Position numbers and translations under genes: made by a program | The notes under the pieces: generated by a model | The model's database searches: none | What the model saw: only the letters and a program-made list of their open reading frames with translations | What the model was told of the DNA's origin: nothing | Source of the DNA: an uncultured Myxococcales bacterium | Lineage (GTDB): Bacteria > Myxococcota > Myxococcia > Myxococcales > Myxococcaceae | Direction of reading: 5' to 3' | DNA length: 64,000 bases | Assembly (NCBI GenBank): GCA_937980205.1 | Contig: CALJKW010000057.1 | Location: forward strand, 1-64,000 | In this document: positions 55,354 through 64,000 of the stretch, in pieces | How the letters are laid out: each line of letters starts with the position of its first letter | How positions within the stretch are numbered: position 1 is the first letter of the stretch

Positions 55354-58300
55354 TTTAGGGCGATACTCTTTGCACTACATTCCATCCCCAGGTCGTGCGA
55401 GTAGGCCTCCGCGGCCTTATCCCCAGTCATGTAGTCTGAGACGTGGATGGCCTCATGAATCAGAGTGTCCGCCAACTCGGACACGCGAGCTGGGTCGCCG
55501 CAATCGAAGCGGGCAATCTCTACATCGGGGTAGAGTCCGAACCACTTCTGATAATTCCTATAGCCGGTTTGTCCGGCCAAGTAGAGCAGTTCGCCGTCCC
55601 TGCCGAGCCCATCGATCGGCAGATCTTTCACGGCGAGCCTCGGTCCACGACCAGCTTCCAGTGTTTCACAGAGGTCTCCGTAGCCGCACGCCTTGATCAA
55701 TTGCGAGCACTCGCTGCACGTATTGGCGCAACCGACAAGGCGGCGGGCCTTGTCGAGAGCATCTCGATAGTTCGGGCATTCGTCGTATCCGTTGAATACG
55801 AAGAGTCCAGTCGGATCCGACCACAGCGCCGGATTATTGCGTGCGTACGAGTAGGTCGGCAGTCGCCCGGCCTGCGGCACGATCGACGCCAGCGGCTCGG
55901 GCTGGAGGTACCGCCCCGTGAACGGGTCGTAGTAGCGGTTCCAGTTTTCGAATAAGTCGCTCTCCACGTCATGGTACTGGCCAGCGAAGCGAACTGGCGT
56001 AAAGAAATACGTTCCTGCATCGGATGCGAAGCGACGGTGCTCGAAGGCTTCCACGACGACTCCAGGGGCTTGGACCGAACCGTTGCTCACGAAGCGAACA
56101 TCGACGGTCTTGGTCGAGCCCGAACTGCTCAAGGTCAGCCAATCGCTCCACGCCGGACCGCCGGTGAAGCCGGACTTGCTGCTTCCCGTAGAACCGCTTT
56201 GCTCTTCGAGCCGCGCGTAGTCGTTGGTCGCCTCGGTCTCGAAGACCGCATACTTCACACGGACCTGGTTCGACAGCCCGGCAACACCATTAGTCACCTG
56301 GAAGCTGGCCAGGACGCTGTTCTGGCTCGCTGCGTAAGGCTGTGCCCCCGTGCTCGCCGAGAGCGCGCCCCGATTCGGGTAGCCGAAGGCATCGGCTTCG
56401 GAGACGCCTCTAACACGCGTCCCCGTGTCCAGCATGAGCACCGGCGTGCCGAGGTGATCCGTGATTGGGAAATAGAAGCCGCAGGCTTGGTTGCCTTCGC
56501 CGGCCTTCGCGCAGTCAGTGGTACTCGCCGTGTCGTCGTTGAGCCACGTCCAACTCGTGGTGAGCGCGCCGCGCGCAATCACCACCATTCGGCCATCGAG
56601 CCAAACATAGTCATCGATTGGGAAGCGTGTGGGGCTAGCAGGATCATCGAGCCCCTTGTCCGTGAGAATGCGGTTGCTCAGGTCGTAGAAGTAGAAGTCG
56701 AGTTCCCCGCTGGGGTACTGCTTTGCGACTCGGCGCCTGAGATAGTCGTGCGCGAAGTTGTACGTGGCCCCACCGATGTTCATCGAGCTGAGCGTGTCGC
56801 GGTCGCCGAAGTAGTAGCCGAGTTGGTAGCTATCGACGCCGCCATCGTTCGGGCCAAACGCGATGGACGACGCTCGACCGTTCTTATCGTACCCGTAGCT
56901 TCGCGTGAAGCCGTCCGTATCGCTGCGAGACACGGTGCTCAACAAGTCACCGGCGCTCTGCAGCATATAACTCGTCGTCAGGGTCGAAGCGCCGAGTTCC
57001 GTCATCAGGGTGCGGTTGCCTCGCGCGTCGTACGCTAGACCAATTCGCCCTTGCGCGCCGTTCGGGTAGCCGCCATCGGCCATAAGCAACTGCAGCTTGT
57101 TGTCGTAGCTCAGCGCCTTCGTGCGAGGCGTCGATTCGTTGAGCAGACAGCTGTCGACTCGAACCGGCACGTCTCCTCGCCACTGGTACCAGCGACGGTA
57201 GATGTCTCCCGCCCCCTGGCCCAGATTCGCGTTTCCGGCTGTCACCCACAGGGCGCGCAGCCGCGCAGTATGGTCATCCTGGCTAGGAGTCCATGACGCC
57301 GTGCAGAAATTCGACATCGGCGCGGTCTCGCCGTCATCGCCATGCCGGTACTCGACGGTGGACTGCTGTGCGTCGCCCAGTCGGTACCGGCGCAGCCCTC
57401 CGTAGGGCTCCCACATGACGCCGTGGATGACGTTGGTCTGCTGTGCCCAGGCGCCCCCAGTTCGCCTGTCGACGTGAATCGCGGAGACGCGATCCTTCGC
57501 AGCCCCGCTACCGTACACGTACTCCACGCTGCGTCCGTACGGATAGGTAACGGTCTTCAGGTTTCCATTGTCTGTGTAAGTGTAGAACGTGTGAGGGCTG
57601 TGCTCGAGAGAGTTGGTGCAATCATTCGAGGTGGGAAACGGCCACCACGTCGTCCTGACTTCGGCAACCACATGGCCTCGCGCATCGTACGAAAAGTACG
57701 TCCGCCCCAGCGCGCCATTGCTTCGCGCAATTCTTCCTTTCAGATTGGTGAACGACGGACATCCGGTGACCGCTGCCTGACCGTCATAAACATGAGACCA
57801 GATTTCCGTGGGTGCTGAGTCGGCAAAGAGAAGGCCCTGAAGCGGGCGCCCAAGCTTGTCATAGGAAAACGTCGCATACCATCCCGAGCCCTGGGCGACC
57901 TGCTCCGGATTTCGACGCCGGATGACTTGGCCCGACTCATTGTAGACATACCGCCACCGCCCTTTGCCCCCGCTCCCATCGCTCGTCCAAGGGTGGTCGG
58001 CGAAGACGATACTGCCGAAGTCGTCGAACACATACTGAGACGCCTTGCCCGGTCCTTGCGCCCCACAGACACCATCTGAGCCACCGTCAATGCTGCATCC
58101 GTTGGTGCCAACACAGCCGCTGTGCACGGTAACGATGTTGCCGTGAGCATCGTGACCGAAGCAGGTGGTTTCTCCAGACGAGGCGGTCGTCGGGAACTCA
58201 GAGAACGAAACGAGGCGCTCAGCCCTGTCGTATTTCAGCGATGCACACAGCTTGCTCACCGGCTCGTCCGGTAGGCTCCCGCCTGTATTCGGTCCCCCGC

Positions 58301-61109
58301 AGAACGCGGGGGCGTCGTTCAAGGCATGTCCGACGCCCGCGACGTTGTCGGCACGGTCAAAGAACGAGACGGAAGTGAAAGCACCGCTCGAGTCGCCGAC
58401 CTTCCGCCAGGTGTTGCGGCGGTGAGCGTCGTTCGAGTAGTGGAGGACGCGCCGAAGCGTACCGTCCGATCCGGAATTGCAGGTGTCGCCCGGCTCGCAC
58501 ACTCGGAAAGCCTCGCGAGACACGGTCCCGTCCGCTGCATAGATATAGTCGGCACGCTCGGTCCACGTTCCGGTGCACGTGAAGCTCGTCGTGCCAGCGC
58601 ACGCCTTCTTGGCCTTCCATTGCAGCTGCGGCGTGTAGTTACCCGTCGTGCAGTCGTCGTTTCCGCCCGTTCGGTAGCAGAAGACCTCGCCATTCCCCTC
58701 GGGTTGCATGACGCGTGTCAGCTTATCGACGTCGTACGCGAAACGAGTAGTGTGACCATCGATGGTGCGGGACACGACGCGGCTCGAAGAGTCGAACGTG
58801 TACGTCGTGGGGACGTCGTTTTCGTCGGTCACCGTGTGCGCGTTTCCGAGCGCATCGTAGTCAGAGTACGTAGTCGTCAACGCCGGCAGCGTGGTGCAAT
58901 TTTCGCTGCCTTTCGCCCAACGATTTACCTTGTGCAGGCGATTCGCGTTTGCGTTACCCACGCTGGGGCCGTAGTACTCGTAGTTCGTCACCGCGTGCTC
59001 GCCGCTGCACGAGGTCGCCGTATCAGAGGTCACGAAGCACGGGCCGTGAACCTCCAAGGTCCGCCCCAGGGCATCGGGGCCCGCGCTACCTCCGCAGGTC
59101 CTCGACAGCGAGTAAAAGGTCGCGATCACCCTGAGAACGACGGCCTCGTTGTCGTCGAGAGTATAGCCCGTCCGCGTCACTTTCTCGACGCGGCCATTGT
59201 TGTCGTACCAGCGCTTCTCAACGGTGGTATTCCCACTCGACAGGACGCTGGATCGTGTCGTCGTCGACGGTAACTGCTGTCCGCCGCTGTAGACATAACC
59301 GTAGTTCTCCGTCTCCAACGCGTTCGAGCCGTTCATGTCCGTGGCGCCGAAGAAAGTCGCGCGCTTCTCGAGGCGCGGTCGCGGCAGGCCGCCGTCGACG
59401 TGCGCCCACTCAAAGGCCGTCCAGTTGTCGCGCTTGTTCTTTGTTGCCTTCTCGTAGCCCAGGCCGCCATCCGGTTGGCTGCAGGTCCACTCGGACCTCG
59501 TGGTTCCAGCGCTGCACCACGCATCGTCGCCGCAGCTCGTCGTCGTCTCGTACAGCCGCGGCCTGTACTGCTGGCCCTGTGCTGCGGAATAGTTCATCAA
59601 TGTGAGGTAGCTCATCTGGAGCCCCGCGTCTCCAGGCGTCCCGTCGCCCCGTTGGGCGCTATGACTTGAGACCGTTGCACTCCTCGGCATTTCTCCGCAG
59701 CAGTCAGAGCCGCTCGCGCAAGTTCCAGTACCGTACGAGACAGACAGACGCTCGCCGACCGATTCGTCGAAGATGACTTTGCGGTAGTTCCCTCCGGATG
59801 TGGCGACGGTGTGGTTACTCACTGCAAACGTGCCGACGCTGCGGATGACGCTCCCCCCGTCGAACGTGTAGGTCTCATTGGAGAGCGCAGCAGCGGCGGC
59901 AATCATTCCGGGCCGTTCCGCGGTGCCGTCGTCCTGGTACGTGTACGTTGCGAGGGTCGAATGAACTCCGGCGTCCACGAGGTTGACCAACTCGATCGCG
60001 CGGATGACACATTGCGCTTGACCACTGTTGCTCGGCGTGAGCGCTGAGTACGTGAAGCGAATCCTCGCCTCAGGGCTGGCCACCTCGTGCAGGTACGGCA
60101 CTCCGCTCGACGTGCCGGTTGCGCCCTGAAAACAGGTCAGACCAGCAGGCGCCTGGTAGGTGAGCGCGAGTTTGGTCGCGCCGTTCATGTTCAGAATCGA
60201 AGTGAGAAAGTGCTTCTTGGTGCCGGGACTCCCGGGTTGCACGTAGGCGGCATCGAAGACGAGACGTTCACCATCACCCCGCCACAGGATGAAGCCGGTG
60301 GTGGTCCGCTCCAACGACGTGGGTGTGCCCGCGTTGGTGTCGATCGACCGTCCAAAGCACGGCGCCGTGGCGCATGGAGAAAAGCGATGCAGGAAGCCCC
60401 CCTGATCCCGCACACTCCAGACATGTTCGTGATCGACGACCACGGCGAGGAAGTTGTGCCACCAGTCGGGGACCTGTGAATTGTAGCTGCTCCTTCCGAA
60501 CGGCATAGGCGTCGCGGCGAGCGGCGCATCGTCGAGCCAGGCCCCTCCCGCGTTTCGCATTGCCGAATCGTCGAAGGTACGCGAGAAGTCAATGCCGCCA
60601 AGGCTGCCGGGAATCCTCACGTCCGACACTGTGAACCTGCTCGCGCCGTTCTGCATCGCGATTGGATCCCCGAACTCCGTGCAAGCGCCGCCTGGGGGAT
60701 CATACGGAATGGGCGAGCCTCCATCGCATGGGTCGCCAGCATCGATGGGCAGCACATCGAGCACACCGCACGCCCACGCACACTTGCTGTAACCGGCGTC
60801 GAAGCAATCGTAGACCGGGAACGGCGTCTGAGGATGGAAGTTTACGCAGACGGACTGCCCTGACGGACAGCACGTTGAGAGCTGTTGGCTCCCGCCGGTG
60901 CCACGTCCTGGAAGCGGTGCACAATCGGTCTGGTAGAAGGGATCGATGGTCACGCAACACGTGTCGCCACAGCAGTACGAGACGGAGGTTTCGCACGACG
61001 AGTGACAGGCCTCCGCCGACGCGTCTGCGGCGGCCAAGACGATTCCCAAGATCGGCAACACGCACCAAATGCCGAGATCAAGCCGATAGCACCTTAAGAA
61101 GCGCATCAT
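55341..61109 (-). CDS. Exported RHS-repeat polymorphic toxin with HExxH tip
   Basis: 1922 aa. Signal peptide (YRLDLGIWCVLPILGIVLAA...ASA), a Cys-rich 30-140 region, and a DUF6531-type start (GDPIAMQNGASRFTVSDVRI). Many YD/RHS repeats follow (TTYTFDSSSRVVSRTIDGHT, YYDPFTGRYLQPEPLA), then the core end SDPTGLF at about 1760-1766. The variable tip (about 1767-1922) contains a zinc-metallopeptidase-like HEAIH at 1885-1889 (ADTLIHEAIHVSDYMTG). RHS shells wrap and deliver the tip to other cells. Base composition is less GC-rich than its neighbours. It overlaps the upstream lipoprotein gene by 4 nt. Confidence 0.88.
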   Translation of the reverse strand: MMRFLRCYRLDLGIWCVLPILGIVLAAADASAEACHSSCETSVSYCCGDTCCVTIDPFYQTDCAPLPGRGTGGSQQLSTCCPSGQSVCVNFHPQTPFPVYDCFDAGYSKCAWACGVLDVLPIDAGDPCDGGSPIPYDPPGGACTEFGDPIAMQNGASRFTVSDVRIPGSLGGIDFSRTFDDSAMRNAGGAWLDDAPLAATPMPFGRSSYNSQVPDWWHNFLAVVVDHEHVWSVRDQGGFLHRFSPCATAPCFGRSIDTNAGTPTSLERTTTGFILWRGDGERLVFDAAYVQPGSPGTKKHFLTSILNMNGATKLALTYQAPAGLTCFQGATGTSSGVPYLHEVASPEARIRFTYSALTPSNSGQAQCVIRAIELVNLVDAGVHSTLATYTYQDDGTAERPGMIAAAAALSNETYTFDGGSVIRSVGTFAVSNHTVATSGGNYRKVIFDESVGERLSVSYGTGTCASGSDCCGEMPRSATVSSHSAQRGDGTPGDAGLQMSYLTLMNYSAAQGQQYRPRLYETTTSCGDDAWCSAGTTRSEWTCSQPDGGLGYEKATKNKRDNWTAFEWAHVDGGLPRPRLEKRATFFGATDMNGSNALETENYGYVYSGGQQLPSTTTRSSVLSSGNTTVEKRWYDNNGRVEKVTRTGYTLDDNEAVVLRVIATFYSLSRTCGGSAGPDALGRTLEVHGPCFVTSDTATSCSGEHAVTNYEYYGPSVGNANANRLHKVNRWAKGSENCTTLPALTTTYSDYDALGNAHTVTDENDVPTTYTFDSSSRVVSRTIDGHTTRFAYDVDKLTRVMQPEGNGEVFCYRTGGNDDCTTGNYTPQLQWKAKKACAGTTSFTCTGTWTERADYIYAADGTVSREAFRVCEPGDTCNSGSDGTLRRVLHYSNDAHRRNTWRKVGDSSGAFTSVSFFDRADNVAGVGHALNDAPAFCGGPNTGGSLPDEPVSKLCASLKYDRAERLVSFSEFPTTASSGETTCFGHDAHGNIVTVHSGCVGTNGCSIDGGSDGVCGAQGPGKASQYVFDDFGSIVFADHPWTSDGSGGKGRWRYVYNESGQVIRRRNPEQVAQGSGWYATFSYDKLGRPLQGLLFADSAPTEIWSHVYDGQAAVTGCPSFTNLKGRIARSNGALGRTYFSYDARGHVVAEVRTTWWPFPTSNDCTNSLEHSPHTFYTYTDNGNLKTVTYPYGRSVEYVYGSGAAKDRVSAIHVDRRTGGAWAQQTNVIHGVMWEPYGGLRRYRLGDAQQSTVEYRHGDDGETAPMSNFCTASWTPSQDDHTARLRALWVTAGNANLGQGAGDIYRRWYQWRGDVPVRVDSCLLNESTPRTKALSYDNKLQLLMADGGYPNGAQGRIGLAYDARGNRTLMTELGASTLTTSYMLQSAGDLLSTVSRSDTDGFTRSYGYDKNGRASSIAFGPNDGGVDSYQLGYYFGDRDTLSSMNIGGATYNFAHDYLRRRVAKQYPSGELDFYFYDLSNRILTDKGLDDPASPTRFPIDDYVWLDGRMVVIARGALTTSWTWLNDDTASTTDCAKAGEGNQACGFYFPITDHLGTPVLMLDTGTRVRGVSEADAFGYPNRGALSASTGAQPYAASQNSVLASFQVTNGVAGLSNQVRVKYAVFETEATNDYARLEEQSGSTGSSKSGFTGGPAWSDWLTLSSSGSTKTVDVRFVSNGSVQAPGVVVEAFEHRRFASDAGTYFFTPVRFAGQYHDVESDLFENWNRYYDPFTGRYLQPEPLASIVPQAGRLPTYSYARNNPALWSDPTGLFVFNGYDECPNYRDALDKARRLVGCANTCSECSQLIKACGYGDLCETLEAGRGPRLAVKDLPIDGLGRDGELLYLAGQTGYRNYQKWFGLYPDVEIARFDCGDPARVSELADTLIHEAIHVSDYMTGDKAAEAYSHDLGMECSAKSIALKCVP

Positions 61110-61534
61110 CGCCCCACCTCACCGCCCCTGATCGCATCCCCACGCCAACCTTCGACTGCCACGCATGCCCGCTTCCCCGGGAACCATTCTGCGCACTTGA
61201 AGGCGCTGTTGCTGCAGTCCTGGCTTGTCACGCATGTGCGCGAACAGAACCAGTTGTCCTCGGGCGCTGACTTTCCACCCGAGTGATCCATATGCAGACA
61301 AAGGCCCTCCCCGCATGCACCGGGCACGCAGCGTTCCCCGTACCTCTTGGTCGCCGCTTGAGGGACCTGGAAGGTTGCGGGCCGCAGCATCTGAACGTTC
61401 GCGCCGAGCTCCGCACTGCGAGGAGCAGATTCTCTTCCGCACTGTGAGAGCACGATGGCGCTCAAACAACCAACCACCAATGCCACGTGACGCGCGTGGC
61501 GAAGACTCCTTGTCGAACACGGCAGCGAGTACAT
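61106..61534 (-). CDS. Cys-rich lipoprotein coupled to the RHS gene
   Basis: 142 aa from ATG 61534. The signal (RHARHVALVVGCLSAIVLSQ) ends at lipobox LSQC. Residues 60-140 hold eight Cys (RCVPGACGEGLCLHMD, CSRTCVTSQDCSNSAFKCAE), like small disulfide-rich surface modules. Its stop overlaps the RHS start (ATGA), so it may anchor, chaperone or export the RHS protein. The 236 nt upstream (61535-61770) hold a less GC-rich stretch with a tandem GGCCAATGCA pair but no clear promoter. Confidence 0.7.
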   Translation of the reverse strand: MYSLPCSTRSLRHARHVALVVGCLSAIVLSQCGRESAPRSAELGANVQMLRPATFQVPQAATKRYGERCVPGACGEGLCLHMDHSGGKSAPEDNWFCSRTCVTSQDCSNSAFKCAEWFPGKRACVAVEGWRGDAIRGGEVGR

Positions 61535-61770
61535 GGCACCCCCCCGAAGGCGAGTTCCGTTACATACCATAATTCTGCAAACTCGGAAAGTGCCTTCTTG
61601 TTCGAAATCGAATTTGCGGCCAATGCAGGCCAATGCAGGGCGGGACAGCCGAGGCAGCCCAGGTCTGATCGAGGTCGCGCGAGATCGGCGGCGTAATCGC
61701 GATCGCTGTCTGATGCGTGGGCGAATCGTAGAGCGGTTGACGCGCGCGGCAGAACTACGCCGCTGCCGCC

Positions 61771-63528
61771 TCACCCGGGCGCGTCCGGCCAGTACATCAC
61801 GCAGCACGACATCCGCTGCAGCTCCTCACTCGCCACCAGCCCACCGAACACCGCGGCCAGCGTTGGCGCCGGAGTCACCGCCTTCACCACCTCCACCAAC
61901 CGCGCGAGCTCGGCATCCGCATCGCCTGCACCGCCCTCGCCCATCACCGAGATCCCCACGTCACCGACGGCGGCCCGCTTCGGCGCTCCCGGGCCGTGCA
62001 GCGAGAAGCGGTGCTCCGAGCGCGTCACCACCAGAATCCGCTCCGCAGCGCCGTGGTAGTACTGGTCGGCCTCCCGCACCGCGGCGCCCCCGAAGCTGCG
62101 CTGCTCCTGCGGCAGCCTCCCGCGGCTCTTCCCGCCCTCCGCGCGCTGCGCCTTCACCCGCTCGAACCAGCGATCGATGAACCCGTCCGAGCAGAAGAGC
62201 CGCGCCGCGCGCGCCCGCAGGCGCGCGTCCGTCGCATCGAGCGCAAACGACAGCCGCCCGAGACGCCCGGCGCCGAGCTCCACCGCGCCGCGGACCGCCG
62301 CTCCGAAGACGTCCATGAGCTCCTGCCCGTACCGCGCGCGAAACTCAGGCAACCAGACGCGCCGGCCGCTCTGCAGCGTATACAAGACAAACCGTCGCAT
62401 CTCATCGCACGGGGACTGCGCCGTTCCGCGATACCGCACGCCAGCGCCGTCGAAGCGCTTCCCCGCCGAGTGCTCCCTATACGCGAGCTCCCCCCAGATC
62501 CGCGAGTCCGCGCCGTCGCCCAGCCCGAGCACGCTGTCGTCCGACGTGTGCACCTGCTGCGGGTACTCGTAGTGCCGCGAGCGCAGCCAGCTGCGCACGC
62601 TGGGGAGCCGCAGCAGCGCGCCATCGGGGCAGCTCATCGCCAGGTACCCCGAGCGCCGCACCGCCGCGGCGATGACCGGCTCGTCCTTCAAGCGGCGCTT
62701 CGCCTGCTGCTCCTCCGCAGCCGCGTCGAACCGCTCGAGGCTCGGAGCCCGGAAGTTGTACAGCGACACCTGGTCCGGCCGGAACGACAGCACGTCGTCG
62801 AGGCTCTTCTCGAATGTCTCGAGCTCGTCCCCTTTGAGCCCGTAGATGAGATCGACGTTCGTCGCGAGCCCCAGCCCCCGCGCGTGAGCCACCAGGTCGC
62901 GAACCCGGCTCGGCGAGTGCCACGTGCGGTTCTCCTCGTTCAGCACGTCGCGCTCGAACGACTGCACCCCGAAGCTGACGCGGCGGATGCCCGCCGCAGC
63001 GACGACGTCGAGCTTGCGCGGCGTCGTGCTCGCCGGGTTCAGCTCGATGGCGAGGTTCCGGGGCCGCGAGAACGCGAACGCGCCCCGAATCGCCCCCAGC
63101 ACCCGCTGCAGCTGCTCCTCCGACAGCGAGCTCGGCGTCCCACCCCCGATGTACAGCCCGCGAAACGCGTGCCCCCGGAAGGCCGCCGCGTACCACCGCA
63201 CGCTCTCCAGCAGCGCCTCGACGTACGCGTTCGTCTTATCGCGGCTGACGCCCTCGTCCACGTGGTACGCGCAGAAGTGGCACTTTCGGTAGCAGAACGG
63301 CACGTGCACGTAGAGGTACAGACGCCGCAGCCGCGCCCGGTGCCGCAACGCCTCCGCATCCGCCGAAGGCCGCCCGCGAAGAAACCGCTGCCACCGCTCG
63401 CGCACCGCCTCCGGCGTCAGCGCCAGGTCATTCTCGTGGTTGCCGATCTCGCACAAGAGGTGCGTCGTCCACGTGCCGGCGGCCTGAAGGAAGTCGATCT
63501 TCTCCAACCGGCGCGCGAGCTCGCTCAC
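61771..63528 (-). CDS. HemN-like radical-SAM protein
   Basis: 585 aa from GTG 63528, overlapping the upstream stop by 4 nt. Cys79, Cys83, Cys86 (CYRKCHFC), LYIGGGTPSSLSEEQLQRVL, LAIELNPASTTPRKLDVVAA, VSFGVQSFERDVLNEENRTW and TNVDLIYGLKGDELETFEKS are the HemN/HemW-type radical-SAM core. HemN-like proteins include coproporphyrinogen dehydrogenases, haem chaperones and methyltransferases. The C-terminal 200 residues (FRARYGQELMDVFGAAVRGA and beyond) differ from HemN. The substrate is unknown. Confidence 0.8.
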   Translation of the reverse strand: MSELARRLEKIDFLQAAGTWTTHLLCEIGNHENDLALTPEAVRERWQRFLRGRPSADAEALRHRARLRRLYLYVHVPFCYRKCHFCAYHVDEGVSRDKTNAYVEALLESVRWYAAAFRGHAFRGLYIGGGTPSSLSEEQLQRVLGAIRGAFAFSRPRNLAIELNPASTTPRKLDVVAAAGIRRVSFGVQSFERDVLNEENRTWHSPSRVRDLVAHARGLGLATNVDLIYGLKGDELETFEKSLDDVLSFRPDQVSLYNFRAPSLERFDAAAEEQQAKRRLKDEPVIAAAVRRSGYLAMSCPDGALLRLPSVRSWLRSRHYEYPQQVHTSDDSVLGLGDGADSRIWGELAYREHSAGKRFDGAGVRYRGTAQSPCDEMRRFVLYTLQSGRRVWLPEFRARYGQELMDVFGAAVRGAVELGAGRLGRLSFALDATDARLRARAARLFCSDGFIDRWFERVKAQRAEGGKSRGRLPQEQRSFGGAAVREADQYYHGAAERILVVTRSEHRFSLHGPGAPKRAAVGDVGISVMGEGGAGDADAELARLVEVVKAVTPAPTLAAVFGGLVASEELQRMSCCVMYWPDAPG

Positions 63529-64000
63529 GGGCGCGGCCTCTCGAGCTCGAGCTCCACCTTCGCCAGAGCCCCCATGTCGTCGGCGTTCCCGCTCGCCACG
63601 TCGCCGACCCCGCGAAGCGTCTCGTCGATGCGCACGTCGAGCGCCTTCACCAGCTGCGCGAAGTTCCCCGGCGCCGCGAAGATCTCCGCGAACTCGGCCG
63701 GGTGAAAGACCCGATTCCACGTGAGCTGGCAGTACCGGTTGAAGTCGTTGTCGAAGAAGAACGCCAGCGTCAGCGGAGCCGTCGCCCCCGGCTCGTGCCA
63801 CGCCGCGAACCGCTCGGGCAGCCGCTCGCGGATCCGCGCCGCCAGCTCCTCGAACTGCGCCCGCGGCACCAGGTGGTAGTTCAGCGCGTGCACGCTCAGG
63901 TCGTGCGCGAACGACGTCAGCTGCCAGAACAGCGGAACCGTCGACTGCGAGCCGCCCGCGATCGCCCGATCGTAGTGCTCGCGCCCCCAGATGTGCAGCG
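63525..64000 (-). CDS. Unrecognised protein, C-terminal part (runs off the window)
   Basis: The open frame enters from the right edge (first full codon 63998) and ends at TGA 63525-63527. It overlaps the GTG of the HemN-like gene by 4 nt, so the two are coupled. Visible residues LHIWGREHYDRAIAGGSQST, HLVPRAQFEELAARIRERLP and LAFFFDNDFNRYCQLTWNRV show a soluble mixed alpha/beta protein with many Trp/Phe. No family is recognised. It may provide the substrate or partner of the radical-SAM enzyme. Confidence 0.65.
   Translation of the reverse strand, partial: LHIWGREHYDRAIAGGSQSTVPLFWQLTSFAHDLSVHALNYHLVPRAQFEELAARIRERLPERFAAWHEPGATAPLTLAFFFDNDFNRYCQLTWNRVFHPAEFAEIFAAPGNFAQLVKALDVRIDETLRGVGDVASGNADDMGALAKVELELERPRP

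Overview
The window reads as chromosomal DNA of a high-GC, predatory-type deltaproteobacterium (Myxococcota or a close relative). The signs are very high third-position GC, many lipoproteins with Asp-Ala-Gly/Pro-rich linkers, MopE-like Cys/Asp repeats, a MYXO-CTERM-like C-terminal tail (around 10.1 kb), frequent GTG/TTG starts and ATGA/GTGA gene overlaps. No rRNA, tRNA or CRISPR array was found. All product names rest on motifs and remembered family features; no database search was possible.

Layout. 0-6.7 kb: a bacillithiol-type locus (bshC, bshA, a large exported PIG-L deacetylase, a 33-residue membrane miniprotein and a sodium:solute symporter), with a 37-bp hexanucleotide hairpin between bshC and bshA. 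6.6-24.3 kb: ordinary single genes and pairs: a membrane-anchored beta-carbonic anhydrase-like protein, lipoproteins, an endonuclease/exonuclease/phosphatase-fold protein, epoxide hydrolase, DUF1996, DUF4184, an AraC regulator, a lipoprotein methyltransferase coupled to a thioredoxin reductase-like enzyme, DUF4256, a phosphoethanolamine transferase, a GMC oxidoreductase and NhaR. Gene remnants (WYL regulator tail, MYXO-CTERM tail) lie between them. 24.4-29.6 kb: a coupled zinc-ribbon/degenerate-hydrolase operon, an FtsH-type AAA protease, and a diiron ferritin-like protein whose promoter carries a palindrome probably read by the adjacent TetR. 29.8-33.5 kb: a 1235-residue surface lipoprotein with nine exact 50-residue Cys/Asp repeats and a Gly-rich tail.

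33.5-52.2 kb is the most unusual region. It holds a tandem radical-SAM fusion and a third paralogous radical-SAM enzyme (+ strand), flanked on the - strand by a TPR/polytopic membrane pair and by a tightly overlapped seven-gene operon: membrane glycosyltransferase-like protein, SPASM-type radical SAM, UbiA prenyltransferase, B12-binding radical SAM, 2-oxoglutarate oxygenase, FAD halogenase-like enzyme with a PqqD-like tail, and a DUF483-like protein. A + strand trio follows (JmjC-like, phytanoyl-CoA dioxygenase-like, amidohydrolase). I read this as an uncharacterised biosynthetic or modification locus. No precursor peptide is visible.

52.2-61.8 kb is an accessory island of visibly lower GC. 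It contains a complete IS66-family element (2304 bp, 29-bp imperfect inverted repeats, 8-bp target duplication) whose genes carry frame disruptions. It sits directly beyond the terminator of a - strand RHS polymorphic-toxin operon: lipoprotein, 1922-residue exported RHS protein with an HExxH metallopeptidase tip, a small lipoprotein candidate immunity protein, and a broken orphan HExxH module. The window ends with a HemN-like radical-SAM protein coupled to an unrecognised gene that runs off the right edge.
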